NCBI GenBank assembly: GCA_964404285.1
Contig: CAYOJK010000002.1
Coordinates: forward strand, 124,001 to 188,000
Origin: JBASEY01 sp964404285
Lineage (GTDB): Bacteria > CSSED10-310
Reading direction: 5' to 3'
Length of the DNA stretch: 64,000 bases
The notes below the pieces were generated by a model that saw only the letters and a program-made list of their open reading frames with translations, was not told the origin of the DNA and searched no databases. The translations under genes were made by a program, and so were the position numbers. Positions 18,626 to 27,680 of the stretch are shown one piece after another (the stretch's first letter is position 1; every line of letters begins with the position of its first letter).

Positions 18626-19141
18626 ATGAGATTATTATCATACATCTGCTTATTGATCATGATTGTGTTCGCGGCTTGTTCGGCGCCGGATACCACTGAG
18701 ATCAAATCAGTGAAACCTGCTTCAGAAAGAGGCGGGCGGCAGATATCAGAAAGGCCTGCTCCTGATACGCTGTACGCAGCCGCATCAGAAGGTAATTTAG
18801 ACTTAGTAAAGAAACTATTGGAAGATGGCCAAGATATAAATATGCAAGATAAAGACGGGGTGACAGCATTGGCCTGGGCAAGCTTTCGTGGCCATGTCGA
18901 TGTGGTCAGGTATTTGATTGAGCAGAACGCTGATTTCAATTTGCGTGATAGCAAAGATTTGACTCCGCTTCATAAGGCCTGTCTGTTTGGTAATCCTGAA
19001 GTTGTCAAACTTTTGATCGATGCTGGAGCTGATGTCAATGCTGAAGGCACACAAGGCATTAAACCATTGACAGTCGCTAGAAGACTAAGCCATGTAGATG
19101 CTGTAGCGCTGTTGGAATCAGCAGGAGCCCTGGCGGAATAG
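18626..19141 (+). CDS. Ankyrin-repeat lipoprotein
   Basis: The 171-residue precursor starts with a lipoprotein signal (LLIMIVFAAC, lipid-modified Cys about residue 18), followed by a short disordered linker and about three ankyrin repeats. The repeats are visible as LYAAASEGNLDLVKKLLEDG, then TALAWASFRGHVDVVRYLIE, then TPLHKACLFGNPEVVKLLID. They should form a protein-binding surface at the periplasmic face of a membrane. The ATG at 18626 has GGAGG five bases upstream; an in-frame TTG at 18614 is rejected. It may share a transcript with the kinase downstream (12 bases apart). Partner unknown. Confidence 0.88.
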   Translation: MRLLSYICLLIMIVFAACSAPDTTEIKSVKPASERGGRQISERPAPDTLYAAASEGNLDLVKKLLEDGQDINMQDKDGVTALAWASFRGHVDVVRYLIEQNADFNLRDSKDLTPLHKACLFGNPEVVKLLIDAGADVNAEGTQGIKPLTVARRLSHVDAVALLESAGALAE

Positions 19142-19153
19142 TGGTGGTGTAGA

Positions 19154-20803
19154 GTGATCAAACTGTTAATAGAGGATATGGATACCCTCGTTGTTCCATC
19201 AGATACGAGTTTGATGGAGATCGTGGATAAGTACCAAACTAATCATCACACACAAATAGTCCTAGCACGTGCGAATAACCGCTTGGTTGACCTGTGGTAT
19301 AAACCTGTGAAAGATACTCGAATCGAGTTTCTAGACTTAAGCACAATTGATGGAATTAAAACCTATCGCCTTTCACTCGTGTTTCTTTTGTTGCGAGCAT
19401 TTAGCGAATTGTTTCCCCATATTCAATTGATTGTTGCCCATTCCCTGGGTAGAGCTTTTTATGTGGTTCCGCAAAACGGGGAAGATATCACTCAAGAAAT
19501 GCTGGATGCCATTCGAATTCGCATGAAAGAAATCGCGTCTTTGAATGAACCTTTTATTCGTACAAAAATTAAGCGTGATGAGGCTCTAAATCTTATGAAA
19601 AGCCTTGGACGAGAAGACAAAGTACGCCTGTTGAAATGGATAGATCAGGATAATGTCCATCTGTATTCATTTGGTGAGCATAAAGAATATTTTTTCAGAC
19701 CAATGGTTCCATCTGCCGGTTGCTTGAATCGCTTTTCTCTGCAAAAACATGACACTGGATTTCTAATTGAATCACCTAGGCATTCTAGTCCTGATACGCT
19801 GGTGCCAGTTGCTCGCTATGACAAGCTTTTCCAAATCTTTAAAGAGTTTGAAGAGTGGGGAAGAATAATGAGCATCAGCGATGTTGGTGACCTAAATGAA
19901 GCTATTGCCCGTAGCCGTTTTACCGAGATCATGATGATTTCCGAAACCCTGCACGAAAAAAAGATTGGTGCAATCGCTGATCAAATCGATACTATCTCAC
20001 CTAGACCTCGTGTCATACTGATTGCCGGCCCTTCTTCTTCAGGTAAAACCACTTTTTCCAAACGTCTTGCAATTCATTTACAAGCAAACAAAATTAAACC
20101 AAAAAACATTGAAATGGATGATTATTTTCTACCACGAACTCACACGCCCCGCCTACCCGATGGAAACTATGATTATGAAAATATCGAGGCAATCGATCTT
20201 GATCTTTTTAACCAGCATTTAAACGATATTTTAACCGGTAAAGAAATTGAATGTCCTCATTATGATTTTGGAACCGGTGAAAGAAGCCTATCCGGTAAAC
20301 GTATTCGTTTAGATGATGGCGAAGTGTTAATTATTGAAGGAATCCATGGACTGAACGACCGACTGACCGGCGCTGTCGATGACAATCAAAAATTCAAGAT
20401 ATATGTAAGCGCTTTGACGCACATAAACATCGATAACCATAATCGCCTATCAACTACTGATTCCCGTCTAATTCGTCGCATTGTGCGTGACAGCCATTTC
20501 CGCTCATATCGAGCGCTGGAAACCCTTAGAAGATGGCCTCTGGTTCGTAGCGGAGAAGATAGGTGGATTTTTCCCTATCAAGAAGAAGCCGATGTGATCT
20601 TTAACTCAGCTCTGCCTTATGAACAATGTGTGCTGCGATTTTTTATACTGCCGGTACTGATGAAAATCCCACGAACTGAGCCGGAATATTCAGAAGCCCG
20701 AAGATTAATAGATTTGATCCGATGCTTTAGAGAAGTCTCAACTGCTGATGTTCCCTATCATTCTATTTTAAGGGAATTTGTTGGTGGAAGTATTTTCAAT
20801 TGA
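19154..20803 (+). CDS. Uridine kinase-like nucleoside kinase with ThrRS-like N-terminal domain
   Basis: This 549-residue protein has an N-terminal TGS-like and second-additional-domain-like region (about 1-230, including IVAHSLGRAFY, as in threonyl-tRNA synthetase). A P-loop kinase of the uridine kinase/phosphoribulokinase family follows, with Walker A IAGPSSSGKTT (290-300), DDYFLPRTHTP, YDFGTGER and IIEGIHGLND. The arrangement is a known bacterial family usually labelled nucleoside kinase. It probably phosphorylates uridine, cytidine or a similar hydroxyl substrate; the role of the ThrRS-like part is unclear. The start is GTG at 19154, within a GTGGTGGTG run, with no canonical ribosome site. 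Confidence 0.85.
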   Translation: MIKLLIEDMDTLVVPSDTSLMEIVDKYQTNHHTQIVLARANNRLVDLWYKPVKDTRIEFLDLSTIDGIKTYRLSLVFLLLRAFSELFPHIQLIVAHSLGRAFYVVPQNGEDITQEMLDAIRIRMKEIASLNEPFIRTKIKRDEALNLMKSLGREDKVRLLKWIDQDNVHLYSFGEHKEYFFRPMVPSAGCLNRFSLQKHDTGFLIESPRHSSPDTLVPVARYDKLFQIFKEFEEWGRIMSISDVGDLNEAIARSRFTEIMMISETLHEKKIGAIADQIDTISPRPRVILIAGPSSSGKTTFSKRLAIHLQANKIKPKNIEMDDYFLPRTHTPRLPDGNYDYENIEAIDLDLFNQHLNDILTGKEIECPHYDFGTGERSLSGKRIRLDDGEVLIIEGIHGLNDRLTGAVDDNQKFKIYVSALTHINIDNHNRLSTTDSRLIRRIVRDSHFRSYRALETLRRWPLVRSGEDRWIFPYQEEADVIFNSALPYEQCVLRFFILPVLMKIPRTEPEYSEARRLIDLIRCFREVSTADVPYHSILREFVGGSIFN

Positions 20804-20813
20804 TTGACTGGAT

Positions 20814-22307
20814 ATGACGCGAGTCCTTCTGATATTTCCGCCCTCAGCTTACCGAAATCATACGCCACCCTTGAACCTGGCCTATATAGCCGCTGCGCTT
20901 GAAGAAGACGACTGTGTCGTTAACATACTGGATTTATCTGCAATAAATAATCCGTTCACTCAAGAACAAGCTCTGGAAGAAGCTGCTTTATTCAAGCCTG
21001 ACTGGATAGGTTTAACACTAAATATTATCTTTATAAAACCCGCTTACCAGTTTATTCAGAAGCTCAAATCACTGAATGTGCCTATTGTTGTCGGCGGCCC
21101 ACATCCAAGTCTGATGTGTGAAGAAGCCATTGAAAATGGTGTGGATATTGTTGTGAGAGGGGAGGGAGAGAAAACGGTTGTAGAGCTCAATCGGGCACTG
21201 GCTGAAAACAAGCCGCTAAAAACCGTGGCCGGGATTGTTTTTACCGAACAGAATGGCGTCATTCAGAGCACCGAACCACGCGCACCTATACATGATCTTG
21301 ACCGCTTGCCTTTGCCGGCCAAACACCTTTTCCCTAAAGAGTGGTATGTGGACGATTCGAATTTATACCAAGTTTATGGCGCTATATTTTCGGGCAGAGG
21401 TTGTCCGGCAGCTTGTACCTATTGCTATAAAGGTGTTTTTGGACCTGGATGTCGGTTTCGAACAGCGGAAAATGTTTTTAATGAAATGAAATACCTGCAT
21501 GAAAAATACGGTGTTACAGCTTTTGAGTTCATGGATGATGCTTTCTCAGCAGATTTGAATCGTGTCGATAAGCTCTGCGATCTTATTCTAGCGGAACCAG
21601 GATTTCGTATTTCTTGGCAATGTACAACCCGCTTAGATTTAACTAATCCAAACCTGTTGAAAAAAATGAAGCAGTCAGGGTGTTTTAGAATTTTTTATGG
21701 TGTTGAAAGCGGGGATCAGGATACACTTTTTCGCGTCAATAAACACCTCGATCTCGATCAGGCAGTAAACGTTCTACGCTGGACACATGAACTCGGCATT
21801 CGAAGCATTGTTGGTTTTATGTGGGGTTTTCCATGGGACTCCCCTTCTTCAGTCCATGCATCCATACAATTTTTAAAGCGGATAGCCCCTTTTGTCGATG
21901 AGTTCAATCCGCTTGGTTTATTGATTCCAGTTCCTGGAACTCGTTTGTTCGATGACATTAAAGACAAGTATTCACTTGATAATTGGTGGTTACAGGATCA
22001 ATTTGGAAAACTCTATCGAGACAATATTTATTTTCCCTATTTCCAACGACGTTTTTATAACGATTTCGGTTTGCTAAAAGATGGTTTTTTTCCTTATCCT
22101 CCTGAGGTTAAACGTTTAATCCGCACGGGGAATCGGTTGATTGGTCGACATAATCTTTTTCGTAACACACCTTTTTTTACTGCGTCGATAATCTATCTTG
22201 CCGTGATCTTTTCTGAATGCTTGTTTACAATCAATCCGAAGCTCGAATACGCTATATTCGAGTTTCTTAATCAGTTTAAAAAAATTGCGACCAAACAGAA
22301 AAACTAA
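20814..22307 (+). CDS. B12-binding domain radical SAM protein
   Basis: The N-terminal ~150 residues resemble a cobalamin-binding Rossmann domain (VLLIFPPSAYRNHTPPL, VVGGPHPSLM, RGEGE). The radical SAM domain has its cluster motif at C197-x3-C201-x2-C204 (GRGCPAACTYC). A C-terminal ~100-residue tail includes a hydrophobic helix. Members methylate or rearrange unactivated carbons in lipids, cofactors or secondary metabolites. The substrate cannot be read from the sequence. It lies ten bases after the nucleoside kinase gene and six before the PfkB gene. Confidence 0.88.
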   Translation: MTRVLLIFPPSAYRNHTPPLNLAYIAAALEEDDCVVNILDLSAINNPFTQEQALEEAALFKPDWIGLTLNIIFIKPAYQFIQKLKSLNVPIVVGGPHPSLMCEEAIENGVDIVVRGEGEKTVVELNRALAENKPLKTVAGIVFTEQNGVIQSTEPRAPIHDLDRLPLPAKHLFPKEWYVDDSNLYQVYGAIFSGRGCPAACTYCYKGVFGPGCRFRTAENVFNEMKYLHEKYGVTAFEFMDDAFSADLNRVDKLCDLILAEPGFRISWQCTTRLDLTNPNLLKKMKQSGCFRIFYGVESGDQDTLFRVNKHLDLDQAVNVLRWTHELGIRSIVGFMWGFPWDSPSSVHASIQFLKRIAPFVDEFNPLGLLIPVPGTRLFDDIKDKYSLDNWWLQDQFGKLYRDNIYFPYFQRRFYNDFGLLKDGFFPYPPEVKRLIRTGNRLIGRHNLFRNTPFFTASIIYLAVIFSECLFTINPKLEYAIFEFLNQFKKIATKQKN

Positions 22308-22313
22308 TTTGAT

Positions 22314-23258
22314 ATGACTGCTCAAAAATGTGAAATCGTGACGTTGGGATATGTGTCGATTGACCATTTCCTTCGAGTTTCTTCCTATCCCTCTAAGGGA
22401 CAAAAGGTCCCTTTTCGACACTATAGTGTTATGGGAGGAGGTCAGGCTGCAACCGCAGCGGTTTGTCTTTCTCGATGGGGAGCTCAGACTCGTTTTGTTG
22501 GTCGAGTCGGGGATGATTCAACCGGCGATTTAAGCATTTCTTGGCTTGCTAAGGAAGGCGTAATATGTGATGCAGTTATCAAGGCAGAGTCTGAAACAAC
22601 TCAAACAGCTTACATTATTGTTCCAGATAATTGTGGTGAAAGAACCGTTTTTTGGCATCGAGGCCCAACCTTAAATCTAAAGGCCTCTGATTTAAAAAAA
22701 GCATGGTTTGAGAATGCGTCTGTTTTACTTACGGATGGGCACGAATTAGATGCTGCTTGCCTGGCTGCTCGATGGATAAAAGAAAACGGTGGAATTGTTG
22801 TGCTGGACGCTGAACATCTTGGAAAAGATCGTCGCGACATTTTAAAACTGACGGATATTGCCGTCGGATCGGAGGATTTTGGGGCACGAGAATTCGGTAC
22901 AACATCTCATGCGGAGACAATATCACTATTGCGAGAGTATGGGGCAGGTCTTGCCGGAGTGACTCTTGGCAAAAACGGTGCATTAGTTGATTGGGGAGAA
23001 GGCATTAGGCATTTCAGAAGTATCGATGTTGACGTTGTCGATACAACTGGGGCAGGAGATATTTTCCATGCGGGACTTGCTTATGCAGCATTCAAAAAAA
23101 TGGACCCGAAAACCATGATTTCTTTTTCAACTGTTTGCGCCGGTTTGAGTGTAACGAAATTGGGGGGGCGTTCTGCAATTCCATCAATTGATTCTATTGT
23201 CTCCCGTATGAAAGCTGAAGGAGACCTGGAGACATACCGGCAGAATTCCTATTTCTAA
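22314..23258 (+). CDS. PfkB-family carbohydrate kinase
   Basis: This 314-residue ribokinase-fold protein has signature 1 in the VMGGGQAATAAVCLSRWGA region and signature 2, DTTGAGDIFHAG, with the catalytic base in GAGD. The family phosphorylates sugars, nucleosides or sugar phosphates with ATP. It is last in the run from the ankyrin lipoprotein gene. The specific substrate (ribose, fructose, nucleoside or sulfosugar) is not determinable here. Confidence 0.88.
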   Translation: MTAQKCEIVTLGYVSIDHFLRVSSYPSKGQKVPFRHYSVMGGGQAATAAVCLSRWGAQTRFVGRVGDDSTGDLSISWLAKEGVICDAVIKAESETTQTAYIIVPDNCGERTVFWHRGPTLNLKASDLKKAWFENASVLLTDGHELDAACLAARWIKENGGIVVLDAEHLGKDRRDILKLTDIAVGSEDFGAREFGTTSHAETISLLREYGAGLAGVTLGKNGALVDWGEGIRHFRSIDVDVVDTTGAGDIFHAGLAYAAFKKMDPKTMISFSTVCAGLSVTKLGGRSAIPSIDSIVSRMKAEGDLETYRQNSYF

Positions 23259-23366
23259 ATTGTAAACATCTATAAGTTCTATCTAGTCATTAAAAAAAGG
23301 CGCCTTATAATTTCCTTTTGCTATATCCATATTTTTGATATATATACGGGATGAGTGAGAGGCGCT

Positions 23367-23483
23367 ATGGAACAGTCTTATTACAAACCAATTATCGATT
23401 TAAAATTTGATCTTTATCAAAGTTCCAGATTTGCCCTGTCTAATTCAATATTTGCCAATATAAAAATAATCATAATTATCTGA
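23367..23483 (+). CDS. Possible small protein, 38 aa
   Basis: The frame starts MEQSYYKPII and ends in an isoleucine-rich tail, NIKIIIII. GAGAGG lies a few bases before the ATG, in good position for a ribosome site. The stop is directly followed by the GC-rich hairpin. It could be a real micropeptide, a leader peptide or chance. I recognise no family. Confidence 0.25.
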   Translation: MEQSYYKPIIDLKFDLYQSSRFALSNSIFANIKIIIII

Positions 23484-23488
23484 TAAAC

Positions 23489-23523
23489 CGCCCCCGGCTT
23501 AAAAGATGTCAGGGGACCGGGCG
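23489..23523 (+). other. GC-rich hairpin after the small reading frame
   Basis: CCGCCC and a later GGGCGG can pair, with further alternative C/G pairings inside. No T-run follows, so intrinsic termination is unlikely. The high GC content is unusual for this locus. Confidence 0.4.
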
Positions 23524-23539
23524 GCGGGCTTGGAATTCC

Positions 23540-23568
23540 TTGACGTTTAGGCTTCTATGGATTATTTT
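23540..23568 (+). promoter_or_regulatory. Sigma-70 promoter for the ileS operon
   Basis: TTGACG (23540-23545), a 17-base spacer and TATTTT (23563-23568) form a good sigma-70 promoter. The transcript would begin near 23575, about 45 bases before the ileS ATG. Confidence 0.55.
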
Positions 23569-23621
23569 CCTTTTCTGTTATATGAGATTTTTCAATATCG
23601 ATCTCGACAATGGAGAAAAAT

Positions 23622-26390
23622 ATGGATTACAAAACCACGTTAAACCTACCCAAAACAGATTTTCCGATGCGCGCAAATCTTGCTCAGAACGAGCCGAAGA
23701 TTTTAGAAAAATGGTATACTGAAGATTTATATGGCCAGATTTGCGAGGCTAGAAAAAATTCTTCTCTGTACGTTCTTCACGACGGGCCTCCGTATGCAAA
23801 TGGTCACATACACCTTGGAACCGCATTAAATAAAATTCTGAAGGACATCGTAATTAAATATAAAACCATGTCAGGATTCAATGCTCCATTTTTACCGGGT
23901 TGGGATTGCCATGGTTTACCCATTGAACACAATGTCATGAAAGAGTTAGGTGAGTCAGCTCTATCCATGTCAAATATCGATATTCGAGCAGAATGTGCTG
24001 CTTATGCTGAGCGATTTGTCTCGATTATGCGTGAGGAATTTAAAAGACTGGGTGGCTTAGGGGAATGGCAACGACCTTATCTGACAATGAGTCATTCTTA
24101 TGAGGCTACTATTGTCAGAGAATTTCAGAGTATTCTGCTGGATGATAGAGTGTATTCCGGTAACAAACCAGTTTACTGGTGTTGCTCCTGTAAAACTGCG
24201 CTGGCTGAAGCTGAAGTTGAGTATGGGAACCACGTTTCTGATTCAATATGGGTTCTTTTTCCCGTTATCGATGATCTGGGAGAGGTTATACCTGAGTTGA
24301 AGGATAAAGGTAATGTGAATGTCATTATTTGGACAACTACTCCCTGGACACTTCCTTCCAATCTCGCTGTCGCTTTTCATCCGTCTTTGGATTATGTCGC
24401 ATTTCAGTCAGGAGATAAGATCTATATCGTTGCCGAATCACTTTTAAAAGATACTGTTTCTACATGTAATCTTGATAATCCGGTCATTATTGCTCGATTT
24501 AAGGGGGAGGCGCTGGAAGGTTTTGCGTCACGGCATCCTTTCTATGATCGAGAATCCAAATTTGTCTTAGCAGATTATGTAACTTTTGAGACAGGGACAG
24601 GATGCGTTCATACTGCTCCTGGCCATGGGCAAGAAGATTTTGAAACAGGCCGACGTTATGATTTGGAAATTTATAATCCAGTTCTTGATGACGGGCATTT
24701 TATGGAAAGTTTACCCTTGTTTGGAGGCATGCATGTATTCGACGCCAATGCGGCTGTTGTACGTCATCTACAGGATACAGGAATGCTTTTGGCACACGAA
24801 ACGATCGACCATAGTTACCCGCATTGCTGGAGATGCAAGGAACCGATAATTTTCCGGGCAACACGACAATGGTTTATCTCAATAGATCAAAAAAATCTTC
24901 GTAATGCTTCCTTGGAAGAAATCAATCGTGTGACATGGATTCCTGCCTGGGGCCGTGAGCGCATTTTCAACATGATTCATAATCGCCCTGACTGGTGTGT
25001 TTCTCGTCAGAGAATCTGGGGTGTTCCAATCACCGTTTTAACGTGTAGAAAATGTGGCGAAATTCTTAAAGATAAGGCGGTGAGTGATCGTATCGTCAGC
25101 GCTGTTTTAAAACAAGGCGTAGATATCTGGTGGACAGCTTCGGATGAAGAATTAATTGGAGATACCGTTTGTGCATACTGCGGACATGACAAATTTGACC
25201 GTGAGCAAGATATTGTCGATGTCTGGTTTGAATCCGGCGTCAGCCACAGAGCCGTTCTGACAGCAGAAAATGGGCTGTCTTGGCCGGCTGACCTTTATTT
25301 GGAAGGGTCTGATCAGCATCGCGGATGGTTTAATTCATCCCTCATCACTTCCGTTGCAAACTACAATCAAGCGCCGTTTAAAGCTGTGCTGACTCATGGA
25401 TTTGTCGTTGATGGCGAGGGCAAAAAGATGTCCAAACATATCGGCAATGTCATTGCCCCTGAAGATATTATTCGCCAATATGGAGCAGATGTTTTACGCC
25501 TATGGATAGCTTCAGAAGATTACACGGAAGATATTCGAATTTCTTCTGAAATACTGGATCGTATGACCGAGATGTATAGACGAATTAGAAATACTGCTCG
25601 GTTCATGTTAGGCGTTCTTCACGACTTTGATCCTAAATCCATGTTGGTCCCGATTGATAAAATGACTGCTTTGGATAGGTATCTTTTGCACTCCTGGGAA
25701 AAAGTAAAATCTGCTGTATTAGATGCCTATGAAAACTTTTCTTTTCACAATGCAGTCAAATCACTTCATCACTTTTGTATTCTTGATCTCAGTAGTCGAT
25801 TTCTAGACATATCGAAAGATCGATTTTATTGTAATCTCCCTGATGACCACTCAAGGCGATCCGGGCAGACGGTAACTTGGCTTATTGTGCGTGAAATGAC
25901 GCTTCTTCTTGCGCCCGTATTAGTCTTCACGTCGGAAGAAATCTGGTCTTGCCTAGCCAATAAATCCACCAGTATTCATCTCCAGTTGATGCCGAAAACT
26001 AATCTCGATCACCTTGATGAAGACCATGCAAAAAGATGGGATCATTTTATGGAAATCCGTAATATGGTAGGTCTTTATTTAGAACAGGCACGGCGTTTGA
26101 AAATTATTGGCCACAGCTTAGAAGGGCGGCTTATCATTCGATGTGCTCAGAAAGAATACGATTTACTTTCAACAATTGCAGATGGTTCGCTGTCTGAGCT
26201 GTTTATTGTTTCACAGATTGAAATTATATTGGACAAAGAGATTTCCACGATTCAAGACATGCGATTCGGAGTGGTCCGTGCTGATGGTCAAAAATGTGAA
26301 CGATGTTGGAAATTTGACGTCCAGGTCGGTCAATCAAAGGATCACCCTGCTTTATGTCCAAGATGCGCATCGGTTCTTCATTCCATTTGA
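23622..26390 (+). CDS. ileS: Isoleucyl-tRNA synthetase
   Basis: At 922 residues this is a bacterial-type IleS that charges tRNA-Ile. It has the HIGH motif as PPYANGHIHLG, the editing (CP1) domain, WISIDQ-like and WCVSRQRIWGVP segments, and a C-terminal zinc site (CERCW and CPRC). The KMSKS loop reads KMSKH, a deviation at the last position. I start at ATG 23622, which has GGAG six bases upstream and gives the usual MDYKTTLNLP start; ATG 23610 is less likely. It leads the lspA-lgt-rluD-cobB gene group and overlaps lspA. Confidence 0.97.
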   Translation: MDYKTTLNLPKTDFPMRANLAQNEPKILEKWYTEDLYGQICEARKNSSLYVLHDGPPYANGHIHLGTALNKILKDIVIKYKTMSGFNAPFLPGWDCHGLPIEHNVMKELGESALSMSNIDIRAECAAYAERFVSIMREEFKRLGGLGEWQRPYLTMSHSYEATIVREFQSILLDDRVYSGNKPVYWCCSCKTALAEAEVEYGNHVSDSIWVLFPVIDDLGEVIPELKDKGNVNVIIWTTTPWTLPSNLAVAFHPSLDYVAFQSGDKIYIVAESLLKDTVSTCNLDNPVIIARFKGEALEGFASRHPFYDRESKFVLADYVTFETGTGCVHTAPGHGQEDFETGRRYDLEIYNPVLDDGHFMESLPLFGGMHVFDANAAVVRHLQDTGMLLAHETIDHSYPHCWRCKEPIIFRATRQWFISIDQKNLRNASLEEINRVTWIPAWGRERIFNMIHNRPDWCVSRQRIWGVPITVLTCRKCGEILKDKAVSDRIVSAVLKQGVDIWWTASDEELIGDTVCAYCGHDKFDREQDIVDVWFESGVSHRAVLTAENGLSWPADLYLEGSDQHRGWFNSSLITSVANYNQAPFKAVLTHGFVVDGEGKKMSKHIGNVIAPEDIIRQYGADVLRLWIASEDYTEDIRISSEILDRMTEMYRRIRNTARFMLGVLHDFDPKSMLVPIDKMTALDRYLLHSWEKVKSAVLDAYENFSFHNAVKSLHHFCILDLSSRFLDISKDRFYCNLPDDHSRRSGQTVTWLIVREMTLLLAPVLVFTSEEIWSCLANKSTSIHLQLMPKTNLDHLDEDHAKRWDHFMEIRNMVGLYLEQARRLKIIGHSLEGRLIIRCAQKEYDLLSTIADGSLSELFIVSQIEIILDKEISTIQDMRFGVVRADGQKCERCWKFDVQVGQSKDHPALCPRCASVLHSI

Positions 26391-26872
26391 CAGGGCGAGT
26401 GATCGGTACGATCATCGCTCTGACTATATTTGATCAGATAACCAAATCTCTGGCGAAAACGTATATAGATCCATTTTATCCGATAAAATTGATTCCCGGC
26501 CATCTTCATTTAACTCTTGTTTTCAATCCCGGCGCAGCGTTTGGGTTGATGCGATCTTGGCCGGAACCTTGGCGAATAATTCTGTTTTCTGTAATGTATG
26601 TGGTCGCTTTTATAATTCTTATCAACATGTATAGGAACCATCATTCACAAAGCAAACTAGTTCCAGTCGCTATTACATTGATCGGTGGAGGCGCTCTTGG
26701 CAATCTCATTGACCGCTATCGTTTAGGACAAGTAGTGGACTTTATTGACACCTATCCTTTTGGCTATGACTTTCCAAGCTTTAATTTTGCCGATTCTTTC
26801 ATCACAATCGGCGTTTCATTGATGCTGATATATCTTTTGTTTATTGAAGAGGAACCAGCAGATGTGTCCTGA
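26354..26872 (+). CDS. lspA: Lipoprotein signal peptidase (SPase II)
   Basis: LspA is an inner-membrane aspartic protease that removes signal peptides from diacylglyceryl-prolipoproteins. Four hydrophobic segments are visible. The catalytic aspartates lie in GNLIDRY and FNFADSF. The start is uncertain: ATG 26354 overlaps the ileS end by 37 bases, and GTG 26399, just after the ileS stop and with AGGG nearby, would give a more usual N-terminus. The ileS-lspA order is widely conserved. The lipoproteins in this window are natural substrates. Confidence 0.94.
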   Translation: MSKMRIGSSFHLTGRVIGTIIALTIFDQITKSLAKTYIDPFYPIKLIPGHLHLTLVFNPGAAFGLMRSWPEPWRIILFSVMYVVAFIILINMYRNHHSQSKLVPVAITLIGGGALGNLIDRYRLGQVVDFIDTYPFGYDFPSFNFADSFITIGVSLMLIYLLFIEEEPADVS

Positions 26873-27680
26873 ATTATTACAAATAGGACCGTTCACGATT
26901 TATTCTTATGGCACGATGATTGTGGTGGGCTTCATTGTAGCGCTAGGAATTATCAGACTGAGAATAAAAAGCTATCCTATGGCTTTTGAAAAAATCGTCG
27001 ATTTGTCTTTCGGTTTATTGATCTGGGGTTTTATTGGAGCAAAGCTGTTTCATTGGTTGATTATCCCACATGATTTTCTCACTGACATGAAGCTGCTTTT
27101 TTCATCACCTCTTGAGTTTATAAAAAACCTGGGAAACGGATTTGAGTTTTTTGGGGGAATCTTTTTCGGAGTTTTGTTCTTTGTCTTTTTTTGTCGACGT
27201 CACAAGCTCCCATTGAAAACAACTTTGGATCTGATTTCGCCGGCTATTCCACTTGCTCACATGTTTGGCCGGTTTGGCTGTTTCATGGCAGGCTGTTGCT
27301 TTGGAAAACCTGCTCCTAACCTCCCTTGGGCCATTGTTTTTACTCATCCCAAAACACTTGCTCCATCAAATATCCCTCTTCATCCTACGCAACTCTATGA
27401 GGCTTTTCTCCTTCTATTCCTGACCGTTTTGCTTTTGGCTTTTGAGCAAAGATTGAGAATGGTTGAAGGAAGAATGATATCTTTTTACATATTAGGCTAT
27501 ACGATAATCCGCTTTGTTGTAGAATATTATAGAATGGATAATCGAGGCATAATTCCCGGTTTCCCATTATCAGGCACACAAATAATGGCGCTATGTATTG
27601 CCATTGCAGCACTTTTCTGGTTGCGCTTCGTACATCGATCGAACTCAGAAGGAAAAGATAAGCAAAATTTAAAAACATGA
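26862..27680 (+). CDS. lgt: Prolipoprotein diacylglyceryl transferase
   Basis: Lgt transfers diacylglyceryl from phosphatidylglycerol to the lipobox cysteine, the step before LspA. The 272-residue protein has several membrane segments and the family signature region HMFGRFGCFMAGCCFGKP, with HPTQLYEA further on. ATG 26862 (MCPELLQIGPF) has GAGG nine bases upstream and overlaps lspA by 11 bases; an upstream TTG at 26844 is less likely. The pairing of lspA and lgt puts two successive steps in one transcript. Confidence 0.95.
   Translation: MCPELLQIGPFTIYSYGTMIVVGFIVALGIIRLRIKSYPMAFEKIVDLSFGLLIWGFIGAKLFHWLIIPHDFLTDMKLLFSSPLEFIKNLGNGFEFFGGIFFGVLFFVFFCRRHKLPLKTTLDLISPAIPLAHMFGRFGCFMAGCCFGKPAPNLPWAIVFTHPKTLAPSNIPLHPTQLYEAFLLLFLTVLLLAFEQRLRMVEGRMISFYILGYTIIRFVVEYYRMDNRGIIPGFPLSGTQIMALCIAIAALFWLRFVHRSNSEGKDKQNLKT

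Larger units (their letters stand above)
23259..23621. other. Intergenic leader between the PfkB gene and ileS (363 bases)
   Basis: This is the longest gene-poor stretch in the window. It holds a small palindrome, AAGGCGCCTT, near 23299, a possible 38-codon reading frame (23367-23483), a GC-rich inverted repeat (CCGCCC and GGGCGG arms, about 23489-23523) that stands out from the AT-rich surroundings, and a good promoter at 23540-23568. I looked for T-box features because ileS follows, and did not see the conserved T-box core. Confidence 0.6.

Noticed and set aside
23259..23621. T-box riboswitch before ileS
   Set aside because: The conserved T-box core sequence and specifier-loop arrangement are not visible; T-boxes are also mostly in Firmicutes.
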